Origin: an uncultured Nitrospina sp.
GTDB lineage: Bacteria > Nitrospinota > Nitrospinia > Nitrospinales > VA-1
Length of the DNA: 11,480 nucleotides
Assembly (NCBI GenBank): GCA_950072225.1
Contig: CATMOP010000031.1
Coordinates: forward strand, 1-11,480
Direction of reading: 5' to 3'
The number at the start of each line of letters is the position of its first letter. Positions within the stretch are counted from its first letter, which is position 1. The notes below the pieces were generated by a model. It had not been told where the DNA came from. It was given only the letters and a program-made list of their open reading frames with translations, and did not search any database. This document shows positions 6,591-11,480 of the stretch, piece after piece. The translations under genes were made by a program, and so were the position numbers.

Positions 6591-7416
6591 ACGCATCATA
6601 CCCTGTCTGGATGTCAAAGATGGCCGCGTGGTCAAGGGGGTCAACTTTGTCAATCTCCGCGATGCCGGCGACCCGGTTGAAATTGCTTCTGCCTATGAAA
6701 GCGAGGGTGCTGACGAACTAACCTTTTTAGACATTACCGCCTCGCACGAAAAGCGAGACATTATTCTGGATGTGGTCGCACGCACGGCCGAAAAGGTATT
6801 TATGCCTTTGACAGTTGGCGGAGGCGTACGCACCCTGGATGATATTCGTAATCTTCTGAAAGCCGGCGCTGATAAAGTCGCCATCAACACCGCCGCCGTC
6901 AAGGACCCGGATTTCGTACAACGTGCGGCAAAACGTTTTGGTTGCCAGTGCATCGTGGTCGCCATTGATGCCAAGCAGGTGCACTCTTCCGGGTCCCAAT
7001 CCATACATCCTGAATGGGCTTCCGAGCACCCGAAACTGTTATTGCAGAAATCTGATTCAACTCCCGCCTGGGAGGTTTACACACATGGAGGAAGAAACCC
7101 GACCGGAATTCATGCTCAAAGATGGGCACAAAAAATGGAAGCTTATGGTGCCGGAGAAATTTTACTCACCAGCATGGACCGCGATGGAACCAAAGCCGGG
7201 TACGACATAGAACTCAACCGAACGGTTTCAGAATCAATCACCATTCCCCTTATCGCCTCAGGAGGAGCGGGAACTCTTGAGCATTTATATGAAGGCATTG
7301 TAAAAGGAAAAGCCTCTGCGGTCCTGGCCGCATCCATTTTTCACTTTAAAGAATTCACTATTCAAGAAACCAAAGCTTTCCTGAAATCCAAAGGCGTAAC
7401 GGTTAGGCTCGGCTAA
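6580..7416 (+). CDS. hisF: imidazole glycerol phosphate synthase cyclase subunit, with an enlarged loop
   Basis: HisF joins ammonia from HisH to PRFAR and forms imidazole glycerol phosphate plus AICAR. Catalytic Asp11 (IPCLDV) and Asp130 (VVAIDAK) are present, with LTVGGGVR (77-84), GAGEILLTSMDRDGT (190-204) and IASGGAG marking the rest of the barrel. At 278 residues it is some 20-25 longer than usual. The excess lies at about 133-163, between AIDAK and WEVYTHGG, in the loop after strand 5 on the active-site face. The start is the ATG inside the hisA end; AAGGAGG (6558-6564) lies 15 nt upstream, rather far, so translational coupling to hisA is likely. Its stop overlaps the stop of the convergent LD-carboxypeptidase gene. 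Confidence 0.97.
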   Translation: MLAKRIIPCLDVKDGRVVKGVNFVNLRDAGDPVEIASAYESEGADELTFLDITASHEKRDIILDVVARTAEKVFMPLTVGGGVRTLDDIRNLLKAGADKVAINTAAVKDPDFVQRAAKRFGCQCIVVAIDAKQVHSSGSQSIHPEWASEHPKLLLQKSDSTPAWEVYTHGGRNPTGIHAQRWAQKMEAYGAGEILLTSMDRDGTKAGYDIELNRTVSESITIPLIASGGAGTLEHLYEGIVKGKASAVLAASIFHFKEFTIQETKAFLKSKGVTVRLG

Positions 7417-7418
7417 CC
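7401..7418. repeat. inverted repeat across convergent stop codons
   Basis: GGTTAG (7401-7406) and CTAACC (7413-7418) form a perfect 6-bp stem around GCTCGG. The right arm contains both stop codons: TAA of hisF (7414-7416) and TAG of the minus-strand gene (7415-7413). Only a three-base T run follows on the plus strand, so it is at best a weak bidirectional terminator. Confidence 0.5.
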
Positions 7419-8354
7419 TTTCACCCCACAGTGTTTTAGCTCCAAGGTTTTGGATTCACTATCCAGCGTGGCTGATATCTCTAAAGGAAGAGTCCAGACT
7501 TCTTTGCCATGACCTATGGGGCAATGAGTCAGAATCGGAAACCCCGGATTTGGAAAAAGATCTGTTAGAATATCTTCAATCGTCCCATCTCCTTGGCGTT
7601 GCGGGCGGCAGTTGACCATTTCCCCGAAAATAACACCACGCGCTCCCTTAAACATCCCCGCATTTTTTAACTGCCACAGCATTCCATCAATCCGGTACAA
7701 AGGTTCGTTGACATCTTCTATAAATAAAATCCTGTTCCGGGTTCTAATTTCATATGGGGTGTTTAACGAACGGCACAGCAAGGTCAGACAGCCTCCTGTT
7801 ATTTTGCCCCGGGCCACTCCTTTGGAAAACACCTTGGCTCGGGGAGAGTGGAAAATCCTGCCCTTGGCCTCGCCGGTCAACAATGCCTTAAATTGCCGCT
7901 GGGACTGTTTCATTTCAGCCCGACCAAAACTTCCGGCAACCATGGGGCCGTGAAAGGCGATCAGTCCGCAATTTTGCACCAGGAAATGGAGGAGCAGAGT
8001 AATATCGCTGGATCCCACCACGATTTTCGGATTGGCCCGGATCGTTCGAGGTTTTAGATGAGGAAGAATGCGATTGGCGCCATACCCTCCCCGAGCGCAA
8101 AAAATTGCCCGAACCCTGGGGTCTTGGAACATATCCATGAGATCCTGGGCCCGGTCCTTGTCGAAGCCTGCCATAAAACGGGAACGGGCATAGACATGCC
8201 TGCCCAACAAGGGTTCAAACCCCATGGCACGGATCACCTCCAACCCGGTTTCCAACTGGCTCCTGTCCACCGGACCGGCAGGGGCCACCACACCTACCAC
8301 ATCCCCCTGTTTCAATTGGGGTGGCCGGATGAGGGGACGCATCGATTTCGACAT
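7413..8354 (-). CDS. LD-carboxypeptidase (S66 family)
   Basis: LdcA-type serine peptidases remove the terminal D-alanine from cytoplasmic murein tetrapeptides during peptidoglycan recycling. The N-terminal domain shows VGVVAPAGP (20-28), ARGGYGANRILP (87-98) and the nucleophile elbow GSSDIT, with catalytic Ser116. The C-terminal domain supplies Glu213 in LFIEDVNEPLYRIDG and His282 in PIGHG, completing the Ser-Glu-His triad. The length of 313 residues is normal. There is no signal peptide, as expected for the cytoplasmic enzyme. The ATG is supported by AAAGGTGA (8368-8361) at 6-nt spacing. The gene diverges from the SpsF-like gene across 61 bp containing an inverted repeat that overlaps this ribosome site. 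MccF-type self-immunity peptidases share the fold, but the context does not suggest this. Confidence 0.93.
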   Translation of the reverse strand: MSKSMRPLIRPPQLKQGDVVGVVAPAGPVDRSQLETGLEVIRAMGFEPLLGRHVYARSRFMAGFDKDRAQDLMDMFQDPRVRAIFCARGGYGANRILPHLKPRTIRANPKIVVGSSDITLLLHFLVQNCGLIAFHGPMVAGSFGRAEMKQSQRQFKALLTGEAKGRIFHSPRAKVFSKGVARGKITGGCLTLLCRSLNTPYEIRTRNRILFIEDVNEPLYRIDGMLWQLKNAGMFKGARGVIFGEMVNCRPQRQGDGTIEDILTDLFPNPGFPILTHCPIGHGKEVWTLPLEISATLDSESKTLELKHCGVKG

Positions 8355-8364
8355 TACAAATCAC

Positions 8365-8394
8365 CTTTGAAAGGTTACAATACCGGTTTCAAAG
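8365..8394. repeat. inverted repeat in the divergent promoter region
   Basis: CTTTGAAA (8365-8372) and TTTCAAAG (8387-8394) are perfect 8-bp inverted arms separated by 14 bp, with arm centres about 21-22 bp (two helical turns) apart. It occupies the 61-bp space between the LD-carboxypeptidase and SpsF-like genes. In the minus-strand transcript the second arm overlaps the Shine-Dalgarno of the LD-carboxypeptidase. Confidence 0.5.
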
Positions 8395-8399
8395 AATCC

Positions 8400-8405
8400 T
8401 ATACT
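8400..8405 (+). promoter_or_regulatory. possible -10 element for the SpsF-like gene
   Basis: TATACT is 5/6 to the -10 consensus. The best -35 nearby (TTACAA, 8375-8380) is poor and spaced by 19 bp. If real, transcription would start near 8412, only about 4 nt before the ATG, giving an almost leaderless mRNA, which would fit the absence of a Shine-Dalgarno. Confidence 0.3.
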
Positions 8406-8415
8406 TATATAGAAA

Positions 8416-9162
8416 ATGGTTTCTGTCACCGCTATCATTCAAGCCAGAATGGGGTCTACCCGGTTTCCCGATAAAAGCCTGCGCCCAATCGCCGGCCTTC
8501 CCATGCTGGAGCATATCATTATTCGTTTAAAACAGGTGCCGGAAATTGACCTCATCCTCCTGGCGATTCCCGAAAAAGAATCGGAAGCACCGCTGATTGA
8601 GTTTGCCCACCGACTTCCTATTCCTGTATTCCAAGGGTCGGAAGAAGATGTCTTGGACCGGTTCATAAAAGCGGGAGAAAGTGTTCAAACCGAACAGGTG
8701 GTCCGGGTCTGCGGCGATGACCCCCTTATAGATATACCTCTCCTGCGTTCCTTAATTCAGGCCCATCTGCTGGACAAAGCCGACTATACTCTTCCCCAGG
8801 ACCCCGTTCCTCTGGGAAGCGCCTGCGAAATCATTCGCTTTGAAGCCTTGAAAAAGGTCGGCGAACTGGCGGAAGGCTCGATCTACCGCGAACACGTCAC
8901 CACCTGGTTTCACGACCACCCTTCTTCATTCAAGATCAAACGCGTTAACGCTCCGGATTATTTAAAAGACCGTACTTTCCGCCTGACTGTGGATACGGAC
9001 CAGGATTTCCAGCTTATGGAAGAGCTTTTTAATAACCTTCCTCACTCTCCTGATTCTCCGCTGAATCTTAAGACAGCAATTGATTACCTGATTGCCCACC
9101 CCGAAACAGCTGCCTTAAACATTGATATTCCGCAAAAAAACTGGCGGCAAGAAAATAATTAG
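8416..9162 (+). CDS. SpsF-type cytidylyltransferase-like nucleotide-sugar enzyme
   Basis: A 248-residue nucleotidyltransferase of the CMP-KDO synthetase/SpsF group. The NTP-binding start is IIQARMGSTRFPDK (7-20), with Arg11, Arg16 and Lys20. VRVCGDDPLID (96-106) carries the metal-binding-type Asp101/Asp102. RLTVDT (189-194) near the end is typical of SpsF-like members. These enzymes transfer CMP (or another nucleotide) to an acidic or modified sugar used for surface or flagellin glycans; the substrate cannot be told from sequence. No signal peptide, cytoplasmic. No Shine-Dalgarno precedes the ATG. It lies just upstream of a flagellin locus, which raises a role in flagellin glycosylation, but the sigma-28 promoter lies downstream of it, so the two are not obviously co-regulated. 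Confidence 0.88.
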   Translation: MVSVTAIIQARMGSTRFPDKSLRPIAGLPMLEHIIIRLKQVPEIDLILLAIPEKESEAPLIEFAHRLPIPVFQGSEEDVLDRFIKAGESVQTEQVVRVCGDDPLIDIPLLRSLIQAHLLDKADYTLPQDPVPLGSACEIIRFEALKKVGELAEGSIYREHVTTWFHDHPSSFKIKRVNAPDYLKDRTFRLTVDTDQDFQLMEELFNNLPHSPDSPLNLKTAIDYLIAHPETAALNIDIPQKNWRQENN

Positions 9163-9169
9163 TTTTTTT
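9134..9169 (+). terminator. weak candidate terminator after the SpsF-like gene
   Basis: AAAAAAACT (9134-9142) can pair with AGTTTTTTT (9161-9169) around an 18-nt loop, ending in a run of eight T. The helix is almost all A-T and lies partly in the coding end, so efficiency is doubtful. The T run immediately precedes the sigma-28 promoter. Confidence 0.3.
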
Positions 9170-9172
9170 TGT

Positions 9173-9199
9173 TAAAGTTCTAAGTTTTCCTACCGATAA
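9173..9199 (+). promoter_or_regulatory. sigma-28 (FliA) promoter of the flagellin operon
   Basis: TAAAGTTC (9173-9180, 7/8 to TAAAGTTT) and ACCGATAA (9192-9199, 7/8 to GCCGATAA) are separated by exactly 11 bp, the canonical FliA arrangement. The start would be near 9206, leaving about 200 nt of untranslated leader before the flagellin ATG. Confidence 0.9.
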
Positions 9200-9205
9200 C
9201 TACAA

Positions 9206-9405
9206 TTAAGCAGAGTTGTTCCAAAAGACGGACGGACAACGAAACACTTTATTAAACCCGGATTTCTGCTTTATGGGTTTGAAAATAAAGGTGGGGTACT
9301 GAGGAGATGCCACCCTAAATAAAGACTCTTCAGGGGCAGTAGTAAACATTTAAAACCGAATATTAGCGGTAAATTAATTCCAACTCATGGTGGAGGATTA
9401 GGAAT
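9206..9405 (+). other. long 5' leader of the flagellin mRNA
   Basis: No gene is seen here. Two possible hairpins are AAACCC/GGGTTT (9254-9259 with 9275-9280) and GGTGG/CCACC (9290-9294 with 9310-9314). The second presents GAGGAG in its loop. GGA triplets occur at 9230, 9234, 9260, 9303, 9392, 9395 and 9401; GGA in loops or at the ribosome site is the contact of CsrA-type regulators. The true ribosome site is GGAGG at 9392-9396. Confidence 0.4.
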
Positions 9406-10263
9406 ATGCCAGTACGAATTTTCAACAATATAGCTTCGCTTAACGCCCAACGGATTCTGGGTATCAATAACGAGCGCCTTGCATTATCAGTAGAACGTAT
9501 TTCATCTGGTATCCGGATCAACAGAGGTGCAGATGATGCGGCCGGACTGGGTATTTCAGAAGCCTTGCGTTCTGATATTCGTGGTTTGCGCCAGGCGGTC
9601 CGAAACGCAAACGACGGTATCGCCCTCATCAATGTCGCTGAAGGTGCGCTCAATGAGCAATCGAGCATCCTGATCCGTCTCCGGGAACTGGCTTCTCAGG
9701 CCGCAACCGGTACCGTTGGTTCCACAGAACGTGCAACCATCCAACTAGAGTTTTCCGCTCTACGTAATGAAATCGACCGTATTGCGGCAACCACACAGTT
9801 TAATGGACAGGGACTGGTAGACGGTGCTCTGGCTTCTTCTGTAGTGACCTCACAGCAGGTTCTTATCCAGGTAGGCATTGACAGCGGTGTCAACAGCCGG
9901 ATTAACCTGAATGAACAAATCAACCTTACTGCGATTACTTCCTCGAGTCTGGGAATCAGTGCCGTGTCTGTCACTGCGGCGGCTGAAGCCTTGACCACTC
10001 TGGATGTAATCAATACAGCTATCTCCAACGTTACTCAGGCCCGTGGTAAGGTGGGTGCGGTGCAAAACAGGTTGACTCGATCTGTAGGAAACCTTTCTGT
10101 TTCTATTGAAAACCTGCAAGCCGCCGAATCGTCCATCCGGGATGCGGATATCGCCAAGGAAATCGCGGACCTGACCCGAAACCAGATTCTCGTGCAATCT
10201 GCAACGGCAATGGTCGGTCAGGCAAATCTGATTCCACAGTCCATTCTGCAGTTGCTGGTTTAA
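9406..10263 (+). CDS. flagellin (short, D0-D1 type)
   Basis: This is the structural subunit of the flagellar filament, exported by the flagellar type III system and polymerised outside the cell. The N-terminal D0/D1 region carries ERISSGIRINRGADDAAGL (30-48) and SEALRSDIRGLRQA (51-64). The C-terminal region carries RLTRSVGNLSVSIENLQAAE (222-241), the SSIRDADIAKE motif (242-252) and ends ILQLLV, as flagellins do. At 285 residues there is little room for surface domains D2/D3, so the filament is probably smooth. It has no signal peptide and no cysteine. The ATG is set by GGAGG (9392-9396) at 9-nt spacing. A canonical sigma-28 promoter lies about 200 bp upstream. It is first of three flagellin-family genes on this strand, 45 bp from the next. 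Confidence 0.97.
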   Translation: MPVRIFNNIASLNAQRILGINNERLALSVERISSGIRINRGADDAAGLGISEALRSDIRGLRQAVRNANDGIALINVAEGALNEQSSILIRLRELASQAATGTVGSTERATIQLEFSALRNEIDRIAATTQFNGQGLVDGALASSVVTSQQVLIQVGIDSGVNSRINLNEQINLTAITSSSLGISAVSVTAAAEALTTLDVINTAISNVTQARGKVGAVQNRLTRSVGNLSVSIENLQAAESSIRDADIAKEIADLTRNQILVQSATAMVGQANLIPQSILQLLV

Positions 10264-10286
10264 TCGATTTAATCACCGATTTAATC
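10259..10286 (+). repeat. triple TTTAATC direct repeat after the flagellin gene
   Basis: TTTAATC occurs at 10259-10265 (overlapping the stop), 10268-10274 and 10280-10286. The last two sit inside a 10-bp repeat CGATTTAATC at 10265-10274 and 10277-10286. There is no hairpin or T-tract in this 45-bp gap, consistent with read-through into the next gene. Confidence 0.6.
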
Positions 10287-10308
10287 CATCAATTGTCAGG
10301 AGTCTGTC

Positions 10309-11034
10309 ATGAATCAGAAAACTATTTCCGGTACCGGGTACAAAGTTGGGGATGTCGAGTCCGGATTGGAATTTTTAAAATTCAACAACCCGGCAACCAA
10401 CCTTAAAAACCTCGATCAGGCCATTCACAATGTTTCATTTGGAATGGAGCTGATCTCTGTAGTGGGCAATGCTTGCGGTGAGATTGAAGTTATTCTGTCC
10501 CAGCTCAAGCAATGGGTCTCCCCCGGCTTGGCATCTAATCTGGAAAATTCACAAAAGGCCCAATTGGATGTCAAAATCTCCCTGAAATTGCGGGAGTTGG
10601 ACCAAATGGCAGAAACTTTTAACCATAACAGGCAGAAGCTTCTCGATGGTTCGCTATCCATTTCGGTGAAAACCGAAATGCATTCCTATCTGGTTGTGGG
10701 AGCAAATAGTTCACCTGAAAACCGGATCAATCTTAACACCAGCCTGAACATCCCTCCCATTACCGCAAAAACTCTGGGACTGGGGGCTTTGACACCCCAT
10801 TCTCCTGAAAAGGGATCTAAAGGGCTAATGGTTCTGGAAAACGCTTTAGCAATCATAAACCGCTTGCAGCAAAGATCCGGGGCCTTGGAAACCCATCTAC
10901 AGGAAATTCAAAGAAATCTGGCTATTGCCATTGAGAATCAGCACGCGGCAAACTCTGCCCCCGGTTCCTATACGCAGGCCAGGGAATTCCTGCGGGTGGC
11001 AAGTAATTTAATAAAAATGGGCAAAAGAGAATAA
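10309..11034 (+). CDS. flagellin-related protein lacking the D0 regions
   Basis: A 241-residue divergent paralogue of the preceding flagellin. Residues 35-69 align position by position with flagellin 61-95 (LDQAIHNV against LRQAVRNA). NRQKLLDGSL matches NGQGLVDGAL. ENRINLNTSLN...TLGL matches NSRINLNEQIN...SLGI. The stretch 174-215, with AIAIENQHAANS, matches the C-terminal D1 helix. The first 34 residues show no SSGxRIN or DDAAGL motif, and the last 17 or so residues of flagellin are missing, so both D0 halves are absent or unrecognisable. It has one cysteine (Cys56), unlike the first flagellin. The frame is open and AGGAG (10298-10302) lies 6 nt before the ATG, arguing against a pseudogene. 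It may be a minor filament component, an export regulator or a relic; the role is unknown. Confidence 0.85.
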   Translation: MNQKTISGTGYKVGDVESGLEFLKFNNPATNLKNLDQAIHNVSFGMELISVVGNACGEIEVILSQLKQWVSPGLASNLENSQKAQLDVKISLKLRELDQMAETFNHNRQKLLDGSLSISVKTEMHSYLVVGANSSPENRINLNTSLNIPPITAKTLGLGALTPHSPEKGSKGLMVLENALAIINRLQQRSGALETHLQEIQRNLAIAIENQHAANSAPGSYTQAREFLRVASNLIKMGKRE

Positions 11035-11087
11035 AAAAGAAGTCGCCCCATTTTTTATTTTCGCACAACGAAATGTGCGATAAAAAA
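11030..11087 (+). other. competing helices between the D0-less paralogue and the second flagellin
   Basis: TCGCACA (11061-11067) and TGTGCGA (11074-11080) form a perfect 7-bp stem around ACGAAA, which can extend outward through T-rich (11051-11059) and A-rich (11082-11087) flanks. The same T-tract can instead pair with AATAAAAAA (11030-11038) to make an A-T stem. No usable T run follows the GC-containing stem, so it is not an ordinary terminator. It lies just upstream of the ribosome site of the next gene. Confidence 0.5.
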
Positions 11088-11107
11088 CTTCAGGGAAGGA
11101 AAACAAT

Positions 11108-11480
11108 ATGACTACCAACAGCATTTTCAATAACACCTTATCAAATACCGCTCAGAAATTTTTAGATATCAACACCCGGCGTGTCGGGCAATCCATAGAA
11201 AGGATATCATCTGGAATCAGGGTCAACAGAGCAGCGGACGATGTAGCGGGACTCGCCATTTCCGAATCCCTTCGGTCCGATATCCGCGTATTGAGGCAGG
11301 GGGTCCGGAACCTCAATGACGGTATTTCTCTCATCAATGTCGTGGAAGGTGCGCTCAATGAACAAACCGGCGCGGTCATCCGCCTCAGAGAACTGGCTTC
11401 GCAGGGAGCTTCGGGAACTATCAGGACGTTTGAACGCCAGGCTATAAATTTGGAAATTTCCTCCCTGGTGGCTGACATTG
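11108..11480 (+). CDS. flagellin, N-terminal part (runs off the window)
   Basis: The open frame starts at an ATG preceded by GGGAAGGA (11093-11100) and continues to the window end without a stop, giving 124 complete codons. The translation begins MTTNSIFNNTLSNTAQ and contains ERISSGIRVNRAADDVAGLA (31-50) and ISESLRSDIRVLRQGVRN (51-68), followed by EGALNEQ and RLRELASQGASG. This is the conserved N-terminal D0/D1 region of a genuine flagellin, clearly paralogous to the gene at 9406. No sigma-28 promoter is visible in the 73-bp gap before it, so it is probably read from the promoter at 9173 or through an unrecognised one. The C-terminal half lies outside the window. Confidence 0.93.
   Translation, partial: MTTNSIFNNTLSNTAQKFLDINTRRVGQSIERISSGIRVNRAADDVAGLAISESLRSDIRVLRQGVRNLNDGISLINVVEGALNEQTGAVIRLRELASQGASGTIRTFERQAINLEISSLVADI

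Noticed and set aside
5961..6653. 230-codon open frame on the minus strand across hisA and the start of hisF
   Set aside because: It is antisense to two unmistakable enzymes; its translation has no recognisable features and no ribosome site was apparent. It is a shadow of the coding strand.
8058..8474. 138-codon plus-strand frame running from inside the LD-carboxypeptidase gene into the SpsF-like gene
   Set aside because: It overlaps both the catalytic gene on the opposite strand and the conserved start of the SpsF-like enzyme in another frame; no family features.
9307..9318. Tiny frame ATG-CCA-CCC-TAA in the flagellin leader right after GAGGAG
   Set aside because: The ribosome-like sequence touches the ATG with no spacing and three codons occur easily by chance.
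11057..11083. Possible sigma-28 promoter before the second flagellin (TGCGATAA)
   Set aside because: The -10 is only 6/8 and no TAAA-type -35 is present at 11-bp spacing; the sequence is better explained as a hairpin arm.
1..11480. Defence system, mobile element, CRISPR or prophage
   Set aside because: I looked for transposase, integrase, reverse transcriptase, restriction or repeat-spacer patterns and saw none; a tRNA is present but without a flanking integrase gene or repeated tRNA 3' end.

Overview
The window looks like chromosomal DNA of a flagellated, Gram-negative-type bacterium of intermediate base composition. The evidence is a dTDP-rhamnose-type epimerase, an S66 LD-carboxypeptidase, a short flagellin array, and two recognisable sigma-28 (FliA) promoters. 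I cannot assign a phylum from the sequence alone. Lineages outside the classical proteobacteria, such as Nitrospinota, are possible but unproven. No insertion sequence, prophage, CRISPR array or toxin-antitoxin pair is visible.

Layout. 1-609 (minus strand): a tRNA-Lys(CTT) with its own promoter and an unrecognised small three-helix membrane protein. 610-3246 (plus): a 1-Cys (Prx6-type) peroxiredoxin closed by a strong intrinsic terminator, then a tightly spaced pair, a SirB1/transglutaminase-like protein and an SDR oxidoreductase. 3326-4120 (minus): a protein resembling the DUF5610 group, with a candidate sigma-28 promoter. 4436-5071 (plus): an unrecognised charged protein. 5102-5629 (minus): rfbC with a TTG start, a good sigma-70 promoter and a stable hairpin at the predicted mRNA 5' end. 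5862-7416 (plus): overlapping hisA-hisF; HisF carries an enlarged active-site-side loop. 7413-8354 (minus): LD-carboxypeptidase, divergent from 8416-9162 (plus), a SpsF-type nucleotidyltransferase. 9173 to the end (plus): a sigma-28 promoter followed by a flagellin, a flagellin-related protein lacking the D0 regions, and a second true flagellin cut by the window edge.

How they fit together. The right end is a flagellar filament locus. One FliA promoter apparently serves three flagellin-family genes, since no second promoter or clear terminator is seen between them. The SpsF-like enzyme just upstream could supply an activated sugar for flagellin glycosylation or surface polysaccharide; rfbC also belongs to surface sugar synthesis. 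The DUF5610-like gene may join the same late-flagellar regulon through its own sigma-28 site. The rest is housekeeping (histidine synthesis, peroxide defence, murein recycling).

The most unusual item is the intact, well-initiated D0-less flagellin paralogue at 10309-11034. It keeps the D1 architecture but lacks the parts flagellins use for export and polymerisation.
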